27,658 nt of DNA, taken from the NCBI GenBank assembly GCA_041581135.1, contig JBFGCM010000049.1:1-27658 (forward strand), read 5' to 3'. The position numbers were made by a program, and so were the translations under genes. Below are positions 1-7,409 of the stretch, piece after piece (the first letter of the stretch is position 1; the number at the start of each line of letters is the position of its first letter). The stretch comes from JBFGCM01 sp041581135. Its GTDB lineage: Bacteria > Actinomycetota > Acidimicrobiia > Spongiisociales > UBA5794. The notes beneath the pieces were generated by a model. It saw only the letters and a program-made list of their open reading frames with translations. It was not told the origin of the DNA and searched no databases.

Positions 1-420
1 GGCGTGCTCGTACTCTCCCCACGCCTCGCGAGGCAGCATCCACATCACCTCGAACTCATTGCCGTCGGGGTCGGCCCCGTAGAGGCTCTTGGTGGCACCA
101 TGGCTGGACTCGCCGCCGAGCGCTCCGCTATCTATCAGAGTGGCGCGGGCGGCCGCCAGCTCATCGATCGTGTCGACCTGCCAGGCGAGGTGGTACAGCC
201 CGATCCCGCCGCGGCGTCTGGATGGGGCGCCGGTGCCGACTCCGAACAGGCCGAGGTCGTGGTGGTTGCCTGACCGCGGCAGTCGGAGAAAGGCGGCATT
301 GGCCCGGCGTTCACGGGCGATCACTTCCATACCGAACACGGTGGTGTAGAAGTCGATGGAGCGCTCCAGGTCGGTGACGAACAGCACCGCGTGGTTGAGA
401 CGGACGGGCGAGACGGACAC
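1..420 (-). CDS. VOC (glyoxalase/dioxygenase-fold) protein, C-terminus cut by window edge
   Basis: The visible 140 residues form a vicinal-oxygen-chelate fold protein. They open with a strand and helix of the type LNHAVLFVTDLERSIDFYT, have a central GLYHLAWQVD strand, and end with DPDGNEFEV. His10, His77 and Glu124 sit where VOC enzymes bind their divalent metal, so a metal-dependent dioxygenase, lyase or isomerase is likely. The substrate cannot be told from the sequence. The start is GTG at 420, chosen because AAAGGAAG lies about 6 bases upstream and because the VOC pattern begins directly after it. The pirin gene on the same strand ends 73 bases upstream, so the two may be co-transcribed. 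No stop codon is inside the window. Confidence 0.85.
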   Translation of the reverse strand, partial: MSVSPVRLNHAVLFVTDLERSIDFYTTVFGMEVIARERRANAAFLRLPRSGNHHDLGLFGVGTGAPSRRRGGIGLYHLAWQVDTIDELAAARATLIDSGALGGESSHGATKSLYGADPDGNEFEVMWMLPREAWGEYEHA

Positions 421-493
421 GCTGGCTTCCTTTCGACGGGAGTTCCACAGGGGACATTCTCGCTCATCTGTGCCCTGGCGAACGGAGCCGCTC

Positions 494-1447
494 TCACGAG
501 GTGGCGTCGGGTGTGCCCAGCCACGGCGGAGGCGGGGCATCGATCCTCCGCAGGGAGGAGTCGACGGGACCGAACCGGTCGTCGTCGTGATCCTGCCACG
601 CACGCCACGCAGCCGTGATCTCGTCGAAGGTGCGTGCTACGAAGTTCCACCACATCTTGATCTCCGTGCCGAGCGGCTCGCCTCCGAGCACCAGCACGCG
701 TCCGGGCCCCTGGCGGGTTTCGATTCGGAGGTGGTCGTAGCCCATCGGTACCAGGGCGAGGGCTCCCGGCTCGGTGACCACGTCTTCGACCTTGAGGGGT
801 CGATCGATCGGTACGACGGCGTATTCGAACTCCGGCCGGATGGGGACAATGGTGGCTTGGCGCATGGCGATGTCGAGCCCCACGGTGGCGTGATCGACGA
901 CAGCCGGCGACGGGACACCGCCCATCTCGCCGATGAGGATTCGGGCCGTCGCCTGGTCCAACTCGAGGATCGGCAGCTCGGCGAGATGTTGAAACGCCGA
1001 CGAGCCGTGGCGCGTCGAGTCGGTCTGGGCGAGCCACATCTGTGCTCCCATGATGCCCCCGGTGTCGGCGGCGACCCCCGCGCGCGTGCCTTCCTCGGCA
1101 TGGGCGATGCCGTGGCCCGCCGTCATGAGGTTGAGCTCTCCTGGACGTATCAGCTGGTGTGACCCGAGGGAGTCGCTGTGGAGCACCTCACCGGCGAACA
1201 GCCAGGTGACGGTCGCCAGCCCGATGTGAGGATGAGGCCCGATCTCCAGCGGCGGTGGATCGGTGACGTCGTCGGGTTTCATCAGATCGACGAAACACCA
1301 GGGTCCGACTGTGCGTCGGCGCTTGGTGGGGAGCACCCGCAGGATTCGCGTTTCGCCTATCTGCGTCTCCCGGCCCGGCTTCACCTCGATCGTGGCGGCC
1401 CCGAGGTCCGATGCGCTCATGCCGGTTTTGTCGACGGGTCCGCTCAT
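494..1447 (-). CDS. Pirin family protein (bicupin)
   Basis: This 317-residue protein has the pirin signatures HPHIGLATVTWLF (residues 72-84), HSDSLG (90-95) and AGHGIAHAEEGT (110-121). His72, His74, His116 and Glu118 match the metal ligands of the N-terminal cupin of pirins. Pirins are iron-binding bicupins; some bacterial members are quercetin 2,3-dioxygenases and others act as redox-sensitive partners of other proteins, so the activity here is open. The C-terminal half, with the DHLRIETRQGPGRVLVLGGEPLG region, fits the second cupin. The length is near the usual 290-320. The start at 1447 is the longest ATG form; an ATG at 1420 is an alternative, and neither has a clear ribosome site. It lies upstream of the VOC gene on the same strand. 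Confidence 0.9.
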   Translation of the reverse strand: MSGPVDKTGMSASDLGAATIEVKPGRETQIGETRILRVLPTKRRRTVGPWCFVDLMKPDDVTDPPPLEIGPHPHIGLATVTWLFAGEVLHSDSLGSHQLIRPGELNLMTAGHGIAHAEEGTRAGVAADTGGIMGAQMWLAQTDSTRHGSSAFQHLAELPILELDQATARILIGEMGGVPSPAVVDHATVGLDIAMRQATIVPIRPEFEYAVVPIDRPLKVEDVVTEPGALALVPMGYDHLRIETRQGPGRVLVLGGEPLGTEIKMWWNFVARTFDEITAAWRAWQDHDDDRFGPVDSSLRRIDAPPPPWLGTPDATS

Positions 1448-1574
1448 GACCGGAGAGCCGGAGTCGTCAAGGCCCTGCTCACCGTGTTCCGCTCCTCACG
1501 TTGGTCGTACCACCCCCCATGGTGCCAGGTGCGCCTGCCACAGGTCGCCATAGCCACCCTCGGATGCCGGCGAG

Positions 1575-1580
1575 TACGTT
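1575..1580 (+). promoter_or_regulatory. Candidate -10 box (TACGTT) of the PhnB-like gene
   Basis: TACGTT fits the actinobacterial TANNNT -10 pattern. It would start transcription near 1587, leaving a short leader that still contains the GAAGGAG ribosome site at 1599-1605. I see no clear -35 element. Confidence 0.35.
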
Positions 1581-1610
1581 GTGGTGAGAGGCCACACCGA
1601 AGGAGTTCAC

Positions 1611-2036
1611 TTGGCCGAGATCAACCCGTACCTCAACTTCAGCGGAAACTGCGAGGAGGCATTCGAGCTCTACCGCGCGGTCTTCGGAGGAGAGCTGTAC
1701 ATCAGCCGATTCGCCGAGATGCCGGCGGAGGAGAACCAGATGGAGGTAGATCCCAACCTCATCATGCACGTGTCGTTGCCTCTCGGAGCAGGCCAGGTGC
1801 TGATGGGCTCGGATCGGCCGCCGGCGATGGGCCCGACCACCCCCGGCGACCACGTGCAAGTGAGCTACAGCCCGGACAGCGCACAAGAGGCGAAGCGGGT
1901 CTTCGATGCGCTGTCCGAGGGTGGCGAAGTCACGATGCCGCTCCAACACACGTTCTGGGGAGCCGACTTCGGGATGCTCACCGACCGGTTCGGGATCCAG
2001 TGGATGGTCAACTACGACAGCGGCTCGGACGGCTGA
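1611..2036 (+). CDS. PhnB-like VOC family protein
   Basis: The 141-residue product has the layout of the PhnB/3-demethylubiquinone-methyltransferase-like branch of the VOC superfamily. It starts with INPYLNFSGNCEEAFELYRAVFGGEL, has LIMHVSLPLG and GSDRPP in the middle, and ends with the typical FGMLTDRFGIQWMVNY. Members of this branch often lack known activity, and the name PhnB does not prove a role in phosphonate use. I chose TTG at 1611 because GAAGGAG (1599-1605) stands five bases before it and because family members begin at this point. A longer form from GTG 1581 would place the ribosome site inside the gene. The pirin gene is divergent on the other side. Confidence 0.88.
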   Translation: MAEINPYLNFSGNCEEAFELYRAVFGGELYISRFAEMPAEENQMEVDPNLIMHVSLPLGAGQVLMGSDRPPAMGPTTPGDHVQVSYSPDSAQEAKRVFDALSEGGEVTMPLQHTFWGADFGMLTDRFGIQWMVNYDSGSDG

Positions 2037-2071
2037 CGCCGGCCGTACCCCGATAGCGGGTCTTCCGCCGG

Positions 2072-2077
2072 TACCGT
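2072..2077 (+). promoter_or_regulatory. Candidate -10 box for a leaderless transcript (TACCGT)
   Basis: TACCGT ends six bases before the ATG at 2084, and there is no ribosome site in front of that ATG. This is the spacing expected if transcription begins at or next to the start codon. No -35 element is obvious. Confidence 0.4.
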
Positions 2078-2083
2078 CTGCTC

Positions 2084-3091
2084 ATGGCCCGGGTTTCTGT
2101 CACCAGGCGCCGCACCAACCAGGCGTTGCTGGTGCTCGTTCCGCTTGCCGTACTCACCGGCTTGCTCGCCAACACGATTGGCGTGAACTGGTGGCTGCAC
2201 CCGGCCGCGGTGCATGGAATGGTGGCGATCGGCATCGCGCTCCTGACGCCGTGGAAGGCACCCATCGTGCAACGCGGTCTCGGAAGGCAGCGGCAGAGCC
2301 GGTGGAGCTCGCTGGCACTGCTCGTGTTGATCGCTGTCACCCTGTCGAGCGGATTGCTGCACTCCACGGGGCTGACGCGCACCATCGGACCGCTCACCGT
2401 GATGCAGGTGCACATCGGCGCCGCGATCGGGGCGCTGGTGCTGGTCGTCGCCCACTACCGGGCGCATCCGGTGCCTGTGCGCACGGCCGATCTCGACCGT
2501 CGTGCCTTCCTCACCACGGTGGGGTGGGGGGCGGCGGCGGTCGTCACGTGGTGGGGTTGGGAGGGCATCCTCACCGTGACCGGCGTCGCCGGCGCCGATC
2601 GCCGGTTCACCGGGTCGCATGAGCGAGGCTCCTTCGAACCGGCGGCCATGCCGGTGACATCGTGGCTGGACGATCGAGTGCAGCACATCGATGCGGTGGC
2701 ATGGACGGTGCGTATCGCCGGCGACGACTGGTCGTTGGCGGCACTCTCGGCGCTGCCCCAAGACGACATCACTGCGATCCTGGACTGCACCAGCGGCTGG
2801 TACTCGGAGCAGCGCTGGACCGGCGTTCGCCTCGACCGCCTCATCCGCTCCGACAAACGCAGCATCGATGTGCGGTCAGCCACCGGCTACGCGCGGCGAT
2901 TCCCGACCCGAGATCTGGCGAACCTGTGGCTGGTGACGGCGGCAGGTGGGAAGCCGCTGTCTGCCGGCCACGGATTCCCGGCTCGCATCGTTGCTCCTGG
3001 ACGCCGGGGATTCTGGTGGGTCAAGTGGGTCGTCGAGATCCGGCCATCCGACACTCCGTGGTGGGTACAGCTGCCCTTCCCGGCGACGTGA
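2084..3091 (+). CDS. Membrane cytochrome b / sulfite-oxidase-type molybdopterin oxidoreductase fusion
   Basis: The 335 residues join two modules. Residues 14-125 hold four membrane helices with histidines at 39, 44, 110 and 124, suited to ligate heme b. A twin-arginine-like DRRAF (138-142) then precedes a fifth helix (143-165). Residues 185-335 form a sulfite-oxidase-type molybdenum-cofactor domain: ILDCTSGWYSEQRWTGVRL contains the probable Mo-ligand Cys235, and GHGFPARIVAPGRRGFWWVK closes the domain. It resembles an MsrP-like catalytic unit fused to an MsrQ-like or b561-like electron donor. The catalytic domain should face outside, with electrons passed from the membrane heme. The substrate is unknown; S-oxides are one possibility. 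The transcript is probably leaderless. Confidence 0.87.
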   Translation: MARVSVTRRRTNQALLVLVPLAVLTGLLANTIGVNWWLHPAAVHGMVAIGIALLTPWKAPIVQRGLGRQRQSRWSSLALLVLIAVTLSSGLLHSTGLTRTIGPLTVMQVHIGAAIGALVLVVAHYRAHPVPVRTADLDRRAFLTTVGWGAAAVVTWWGWEGILTVTGVAGADRRFTGSHERGSFEPAAMPVTSWLDDRVQHIDAVAWTVRIAGDDWSLAALSALPQDDITAILDCTSGWYSEQRWTGVRLDRLIRSDKRSIDVRSATGYARRFPTRDLANLWLVTAAGGKPLSAGHGFPARIVAPGRRGFWWVKWVVEIRPSDTPWWVQLPFPAT

Positions 3092-3164
3092 CGGCTCCCG
3101 AATCCAGACATACGTGGGAACCGCTCGAGGCGATCGAAGCGTTACATCTCCGCTCACGACATAC

Positions 3165-3170
3165 GAGGAG
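3165..3170 (+). promoter_or_regulatory. Ribosome binding site fixing the GTG 3180 start
   Basis: GAGGAG lies nine bases before GTG 3180. It decides against the much longer upstream reading frame, which would run back through the molybdoprotein gene. Confidence 0.6.
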
Positions 3171-3179
3171 GCTCGGCCG

Positions 3180-4532
3180 GTGAGACGTAGGCCGCGGATG
3201 ATGCTGGGGGCGGTCGTCGCCTTGATGCTGCTCGCCGCCGCCTGTGGTGAGGGCGACGTCGCCGGCTCCACGACGCTCCCCCTTACGACGACCGCACCCA
3301 CCACGACGGCTGCGCCACCCACTACCCCGGCGCCGACGACCACCACCGAGCCGCCACCGCCGACGACCACCACTTCCACCGAGCCGCCGCAGCAGGCATG
3401 GTCGGCGGTCGAGGCCGAGAAGACGGTGATCAACTACTTGGCTGCCTTGGCCGCCGGTGCCTACGAGCAGGCGGCGTGGTCGGCACACAACAACGGCGTG
3501 ATGATCGACGGCCAGGCCGATGACGAGACACCGGCGCAGGCCCTCGAACGGCTGTGCGCCGACGGTGCGTGTCGAGGCCCCTACCTCGTCGAGGCTGATG
3601 GCCCGGGCTTCATCGATCCCATGACTGCCCAGGCCGCCTCGACCGTCACGGTCACCCACGCAGGCTCCGGAACCACAGGGATCATCAGGCTCGGCACCTT
3701 CGAGGGACAGCGAATCATCGCCCAGCTGCCACCACTGGTGCCTTCGGATGGCGAACCAAGTCTCGTCGAGCAGCTCTTCGGGGAAGACATCCCGGACCGG
3801 GTCGTCGTCCAACGCTTCAATGCCTTCGAGATCTGGGAGGGGGGCTCGCCCACCTGGGTCACCCACTGGCACGCCGGCGACGTCTACGAGGTGGAGGGCG
3901 ACATCGTTGCCGCCCGGCACGCAGTGGTGTCGCTCCTCGACCCGCAGGTCACCTACGAGGGGGAGTGCCCGAAGCTCATGGATCGCAACGGGCAGGTACT
4001 CATCCTCGACCGTTGCTACGCCGACAGCCAGCACCTCTTCGATCCGGTGACCGGCGACGAGCAGCCGATCCCGGCGCCGGTCGGGGATCTCGGGGACGGG
4101 GCCTATCACTGGTACGAGGAGCGGTTCGACACCGTGCTCCAGGGTTTCGGCGACGCCGAGGGCAACCTCACCAACGTCACGCGCGGCGGCCTCGACATGC
4201 TGGGCGACGACTACGCCGGCTTCTTGAAGCTGTCGGTGGACGGCGACTACGTGGCCTATGTCGACCACCGGGACCCCGATTCCGTCAATCATTTCTGGAG
4301 CCCTGTCGTGGTGGTGAAGGACACCGCAACCGGTGCCGAAGTCGGTCGGTGGGTGCTCGACAACCCCGTGCTCTGCATCGAGTTCGCCGAGCATTGGGTC
4401 GTCGCCTGTGAGGCCAGCGACAGCTACCAGCTGGGCTACGAGGTCGATCAGCGCGCGCTGGTCGCCATCGACATCACCAGTGGAGCGACGACGCGGGTCG
4501 AGACGCCGGTCTACGTCTTCCTGCCCTCGTAG
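3180..4532 (+). CDS. Secreted lipoprotein with Thr/Pro-rich linker, function unknown
   Basis: The 450-residue product starts with a lipoprotein signal: an arginine-rich head, a hydrophobic core ending in LLAAAC, and lipidation at Cys22. Residues 29 to about 66 form a low-complexity Thr/Pro/Glu linker that would hold the rest away from the membrane. The next stretch, beginning around EKTVINYLAALAAGAYEQAA, looks like an NTF2-like helical start. The C-terminal half has repeated beta-strand patterns such as YVAYVDHRD and WVVACEASDSYQLGYEV, which could be propeller-like blades. I do not recognise a family with a known function. The start is GTG 3180, supported by GAGGAG and by the signal peptide directly after it. 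It follows the molybdoprotein gene by 88 bases. Confidence 0.85.
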   Translation: MRRRPRMMLGAVVALMLLAAACGEGDVAGSTTLPLTTTAPTTTAAPPTTPAPTTTTEPPPPTTTTSTEPPQQAWSAVEAEKTVINYLAALAAGAYEQAAWSAHNNGVMIDGQADDETPAQALERLCADGACRGPYLVEADGPGFIDPMTAQAASTVTVTHAGSGTTGIIRLGTFEGQRIIAQLPPLVPSDGEPSLVEQLFGEDIPDRVVVQRFNAFEIWEGGSPTWVTHWHAGDVYEVEGDIVAARHAVVSLLDPQVTYEGECPKLMDRNGQVLILDRCYADSQHLFDPVTGDEQPIPAPVGDLGDGAYHWYEERFDTVLQGFGDAEGNLTNVTRGGLDMLGDDYAGFLKLSVDGDYVAYVDHRDPDSVNHFWSPVVVVKDTATGAEVGRWVLDNPVLCIEFAEHWVVACEASDSYQLGYEVDQRALVAIDITSGATTRVETPVYVFLPS

Positions 4533-4572
4533 TCGCAGGCCCCGGCACCGTGAGGCGCCCGTGCCCGCTCGC

Positions 4573-4578
4573 TAGGGT
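4573..4578 (+). promoter_or_regulatory. Candidate -10 box (TAGGGT) of the hydroxybutyrate dehydrogenase gene
   Basis: TAGGGT matches TANNNT and would give a leader of about 45 bases before ATG 4629. The same hexamer occurs before the lipoprotein gene at 27336 and the ABC gene at 21675. No convincing -35 element was found. Confidence 0.35.
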
Positions 4579-4628
4579 GCACTGCGGCCCGCACTGAGGG
4601 CAGAGTCGACCCAGCGCTGAGTGACCGA

Positions 4629-5417
4629 ATGTCTGAATCCGTGCACAGGACCGCCTTGGTGACGGGGTCGACCAGCGGCATCGGACTGGGGATCGCGGGG
4701 GCGCTGGCCTCCGTTGGAGCCGACGTGGTGGTCACCGGTCTGGGCGATTCGCATCAGGTCGGGGCCGCCGTCGCGGAGGTCGACGCAGCCGGTCCGGGCG
4801 CAGCGGAGTTCATCGGCGCCGACGTGCGCCGGCCGGAGGAGATCGAGCGCCTGGTCGCCTCGGCTCTCAGCCGTTTCGGGACCATCGACATCCTGGTGAA
4901 CAACGCCGGGGTGCAACACGTGGCTCCCATCCACGAGTTCCCCGTCGCCAGGTGGGACGACATCATCGCCATCAACCTCTCCGCGGCTTTCCACACCATC
5001 CGCACCGCAGTGCCGGGAATGGTCCAGCAGGGTTGGGGCAGGATCATCAACATCGCGTCGGCCCACTCGCTGGTCGCTTCGCCGTTCAAGTCTGCGTACG
5101 TGTCGGCCAAGCACGGCCTTGCCGGCCTCACCAAGACCGTGGCCCTCGAGGTCGCGCACCAGGGGATCACGGTCAACGCCATCGCCCCCGGCTACGTGGA
5201 GACGCCTCTGGTGACGGCCCAGGTGGCCGACACGGCTGTGGCCCGAGGCATCACCGAAGCAGAGGTGGTCAGCGACGTCATGCTGGCGGCCCAACCAACC
5301 AAACGCTTCGTCACGATCGAACAGGTTGCGGACCTTGCGCTGTTCCTGTGCAGCGAGCAGGCGGCGTCCATCACCGGAGCGGTCCTTTCCATCGACGGAG
5401 GCTGGACGGCGCAGTAG
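4629..5417 (+). CDS. bdhA: 3-hydroxybutyrate dehydrogenase (SDR family)
   Basis: The 262-residue enzyme should interconvert 3-hydroxybutyrate and acetoacetate with NAD(H) in the cytoplasm, in ketone-body and polyhydroxybutyrate metabolism. It has the SDR cofactor loop TGSTSGIG (12-19), the NNAG motif (91-94), and the catalytic Ser144, Tyr157 and Lys161. Assignment to 3-hydroxybutyrate dehydrogenase rests on subfamily stretches: GVQHVAPIHEFP, IIAINLSAAFHTIR, IINIASAHSLVASPFKSAYV, NAIAPGYVETPLV and the terminal DGGWTAQ. The length is typical. There is no strong ribosome site before the ATG. The neighbours are unrelated to ketone metabolism, so the gene is probably transcribed alone. An SDR with a related hydroxy-acid substrate is the main alternative. 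Confidence 0.9.
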   Translation: MSESVHRTALVTGSTSGIGLGIAGALASVGADVVVTGLGDSHQVGAAVAEVDAAGPGAAEFIGADVRRPEEIERLVASALSRFGTIDILVNNAGVQHVAPIHEFPVARWDDIIAINLSAAFHTIRTAVPGMVQQGWGRIINIASAHSLVASPFKSAYVSAKHGLAGLTKTVALEVAHQGITVNAIAPGYVETPLVTAQVADTAVARGITEAEVVSDVMLAAQPTKRFVTIEQVADLALFLCSEQAASITGAVLSIDGGWTAQ

Positions 5418-5457
5418 TCAGGCATCGGCGGTCCTGACGAGCGGGAGCGCGGCGCTC

Positions 5458-5463
5458 TACGCT
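5458..5463 (+). promoter_or_regulatory. Candidate -10 box for a leaderless transcript (TACGCT)
   Basis: TACGCT ends eight bases before ATG 5472, which has no ribosome site. A -35-like CTGACG lies at 5434-5439 with an 18-base spacer. This would be the promoter for the cupredoxin/beta-helix gene and the multicopper oxidase behind it. Confidence 0.42.
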
Positions 5464-5471
5464 GCGGGCTC

Positions 5472-7409
5472 ATGTGGTGGATTCGCTGCGCCGGTGCCTT
5501 GCTCCTCGCTGCTGTTGTTCTTGCTGCGTGCGGAGGGTCGGACGGCACCACCGAGGTTCGGATGCTCGACAACGCATTTGCCTCACAAGTGCTGGAAGTG
5601 GAGCCTGGCGAGCAGGTTCGTTTCGACAACGAGGGCCGCGTGCCGCACAACGTCATCGCAGTCGACGGGTCGTTCAGTTCGCTCGCAGACCTCGGCGCCA
5701 ACCAGGAGCCCGGGGAGTCGTTCACTCTCACCATCGCCCAACCCGGCGTCTACGACTACTTCTGTTCACTGCACGCCACCCAGAATGCCGTCGGCGAGTG
5801 GGAAGGGATGACCGGCACGCTCATCGTCGGCGGTGTCGCTGCGGCAGCCGACGTGGTCGCGGCCGAGTCCGAGGCACCCACCGAGTGGACCGGGGAGACC
5901 CGGGCCGTGCCCGATCGCTATCCGAACATCCAAGCCGCCGTCGATGCCGCCGCCCCGGGGGACCTCGTTCTGATCTCGCCGGGTGTCTATCGCGAGTCGG
6001 TGTCGGTGACGACGCCGGGGCTGACCATCCGGGGCACCGACCGCAACGCCGTGATCCTCGATGGTGAGTTCACCCGCGAGAACGGTGTCGTCGTCACCGC
6101 CGACGGAGTGGCCATCGAGAACATGACGGCGCGTAGCTACACCGTGAACGGGTTCTTCTGGAACGGCGTCACGGGCTACCGCGGTTCGTACCTCACGGCG
6201 ATCGACGGCTGGGTGTATGGCATCTACGCCTTCGACTCGGTCGACGGGGTGTTCGAGCATTCCTACGCGTCGGGATCGTGGGATGCCGGCTTCTACATCG
6301 GTCAGTGCGACCCGTGCAATGCGGTCGTCACCGACGTGCTTGCCGAGTTCAACGGTCTGGGCTACTCGGGCACCAACAGCTCGGGCAACATCTACATCGT
6401 CAACTCGGAGTGGCGCTACAACGTGGCCGGTGTCGTTCCCAACTCGCTCGACTCGGAGCTGTTGCCACCCGTGAACCACGTGGTCGTTGCCGGCAACTAC
6501 ATCCACCACAACGGCGAGGAAGGACGTGCCCCCAACCGCACGGCCGAGTGGTCGGCGTACGGCAACGGCGTGGTGCTCGTCGGTGCCCGTGATTCGGTGG
6601 TGCGGAACAACCTGATGGTGAACAACCGTACGAGCGGTGTCGAGGTGGTGTCCAACATCGACGCCGGCCTGTGGCCGTCGGGCGGCAACGAGGTGCGCGA
6701 CAACACCATCGTGGGCTCGGGGCGGGCCGACTTGCTGCTCGGGGGACCGCTCGAGCAAGGGTCCTGTTTCGCCGGGAACGACGCCTCCACCACCGTGCCG
6801 TACACGCTGGAGCTCTTGCACTCGTGTGAAGGCATCAACCTGCCCCTGTGGTACGGGTTGGCCACCTCGTCGGACAATCTGGGCCGCATCGCCCAGGCCA
6901 AGCACGGCCAGAACCCGCAGCTGGAGCATGGCGATGCTCCGAAGCCGGACCTCGCCTTCGAACAGTTGCCCGGTGGCGCCAACGCACCCGTAGTCGTGGC
7001 TCGCGACGTGTTCGCGTCGCTCGACTTCGACCCGGACTCGATCGTCACGCCTCAGCTGCCCGCCGGGGTCGAGGTCGACGGACGCCGTCCCGTCCTCTTC
7101 GGGGTGGCCGTCGACGGAGGCTTCTGGCCGGTGCTGTTCGGTGCGCTCCTGTGGTGGATTCCACTGCTCACCTGGATCGCCGGCGGCATCTGGGCCGTGT
7201 GGCACATCTGGCGCAGTCGTCGCGCCGCGACCGTCAAGGTGGCCTGGACCCTCCTGGTCGTGGTGGTCCCCGCCGTTGGCGTGCTCGCTTATCTGGCTCT
7301 GGGCCACCGACTCATGGCGCGGCGCCGCCGGCTGGGGACATCGCTCGGGGGCTTCGTGCTGTGGCTGGTCGCCGTCGTGGCGGCACTGCTGAGCGGCGGC
7401 GTGTTTTGA
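5472..7409 (+). CDS. Composite lipoprotein: cupredoxin + right-handed beta-helix + PLDc_N-like membrane segment
   Basis: This 645-residue protein has four parts. Residues 1-20 are a lipoprotein signal ending in LAAC (Cys20). Residues 26-120 are a plastocyanin-like cupredoxin with the copper ligands His59 (PHN), Cys98 and His101 (FCSLH) and Met113 (GMTGTL). Residues about 155-420 are a parallel beta-helix of the NosD/pectate-lyase type, beginning YPNIQAAVDAAAPGDLVLIS and rich in repeated NNxxxxN and GVxV turns. Residues about 553-645 contain membrane helices; the first two, WWIPLLTWIAGGIW and VVVPAVGVLAYLALG, resemble the PLDc_N domain. It is thus tethered at both ends. The beta-helix suggests binding or cutting of a surface glycan, and the copper site suggests electron transfer. 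The next gene, a multicopper oxidase, overlaps its stop codon. Confidence 0.85.
   Translation: MWWIRCAGALLLAAVVLAACGGSDGTTEVRMLDNAFASQVLEVEPGEQVRFDNEGRVPHNVIAVDGSFSSLADLGANQEPGESFTLTIAQPGVYDYFCSLHATQNAVGEWEGMTGTLIVGGVAAAADVVAAESEAPTEWTGETRAVPDRYPNIQAAVDAAAPGDLVLISPGVYRESVSVTTPGLTIRGTDRNAVILDGEFTRENGVVVTADGVAIENMTARSYTVNGFFWNGVTGYRGSYLTAIDGWVYGIYAFDSVDGVFEHSYASGSWDAGFYIGQCDPCNAVVTDVLAEFNGLGYSGTNSSGNIYIVNSEWRYNVAGVVPNSLDSELLPPVNHVVVAGNYIHHNGEEGRAPNRTAEWSAYGNGVVLVGARDSVVRNNLMVNNRTSGVEVVSNIDAGLWPSGGNEVRDNTIVGSGRADLLLGGPLEQGSCFAGNDASTTVPYTLELLHSCEGINLPLWYGLATSSDNLGRIAQAKHGQNPQLEHGDAPKPDLAFEQLPGGANAPVVVARDVFASLDFDPDSIVTPQLPAGVEVDGRRPVLFGVAVDGGFWPVLFGALLWWIPLLTWIAGGIWAVWHIWRSRRAATVKVAWTLLVVVVPAVGVLAYLALGHRLMARRRRLGTSLGGFVLWLVAVVAALLSGGVF

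Noticed and set aside
2946..3179. Longer N-terminus for the Thr/Pro lipoprotein
   Set aside because: It would overlap the molybdoprotein gene and bury the lipoprotein signal; GTG 3180 has its own ribosome site.
3021..4394. 457-codon minus-strand open frame opposite the Thr/Pro lipoprotein gene
   Set aside because: It mirrors the GC-rich codon pattern of the true gene, shows runs of Gly/Arg/Val without domain motifs, and has no ribosome site.
5766..7307. 513-codon minus-strand open frame opposite the beta-helix lipoprotein gene
   Set aside because: Shadow frame; the plus strand has a lipobox, copper ligands and beta-helix pattern.
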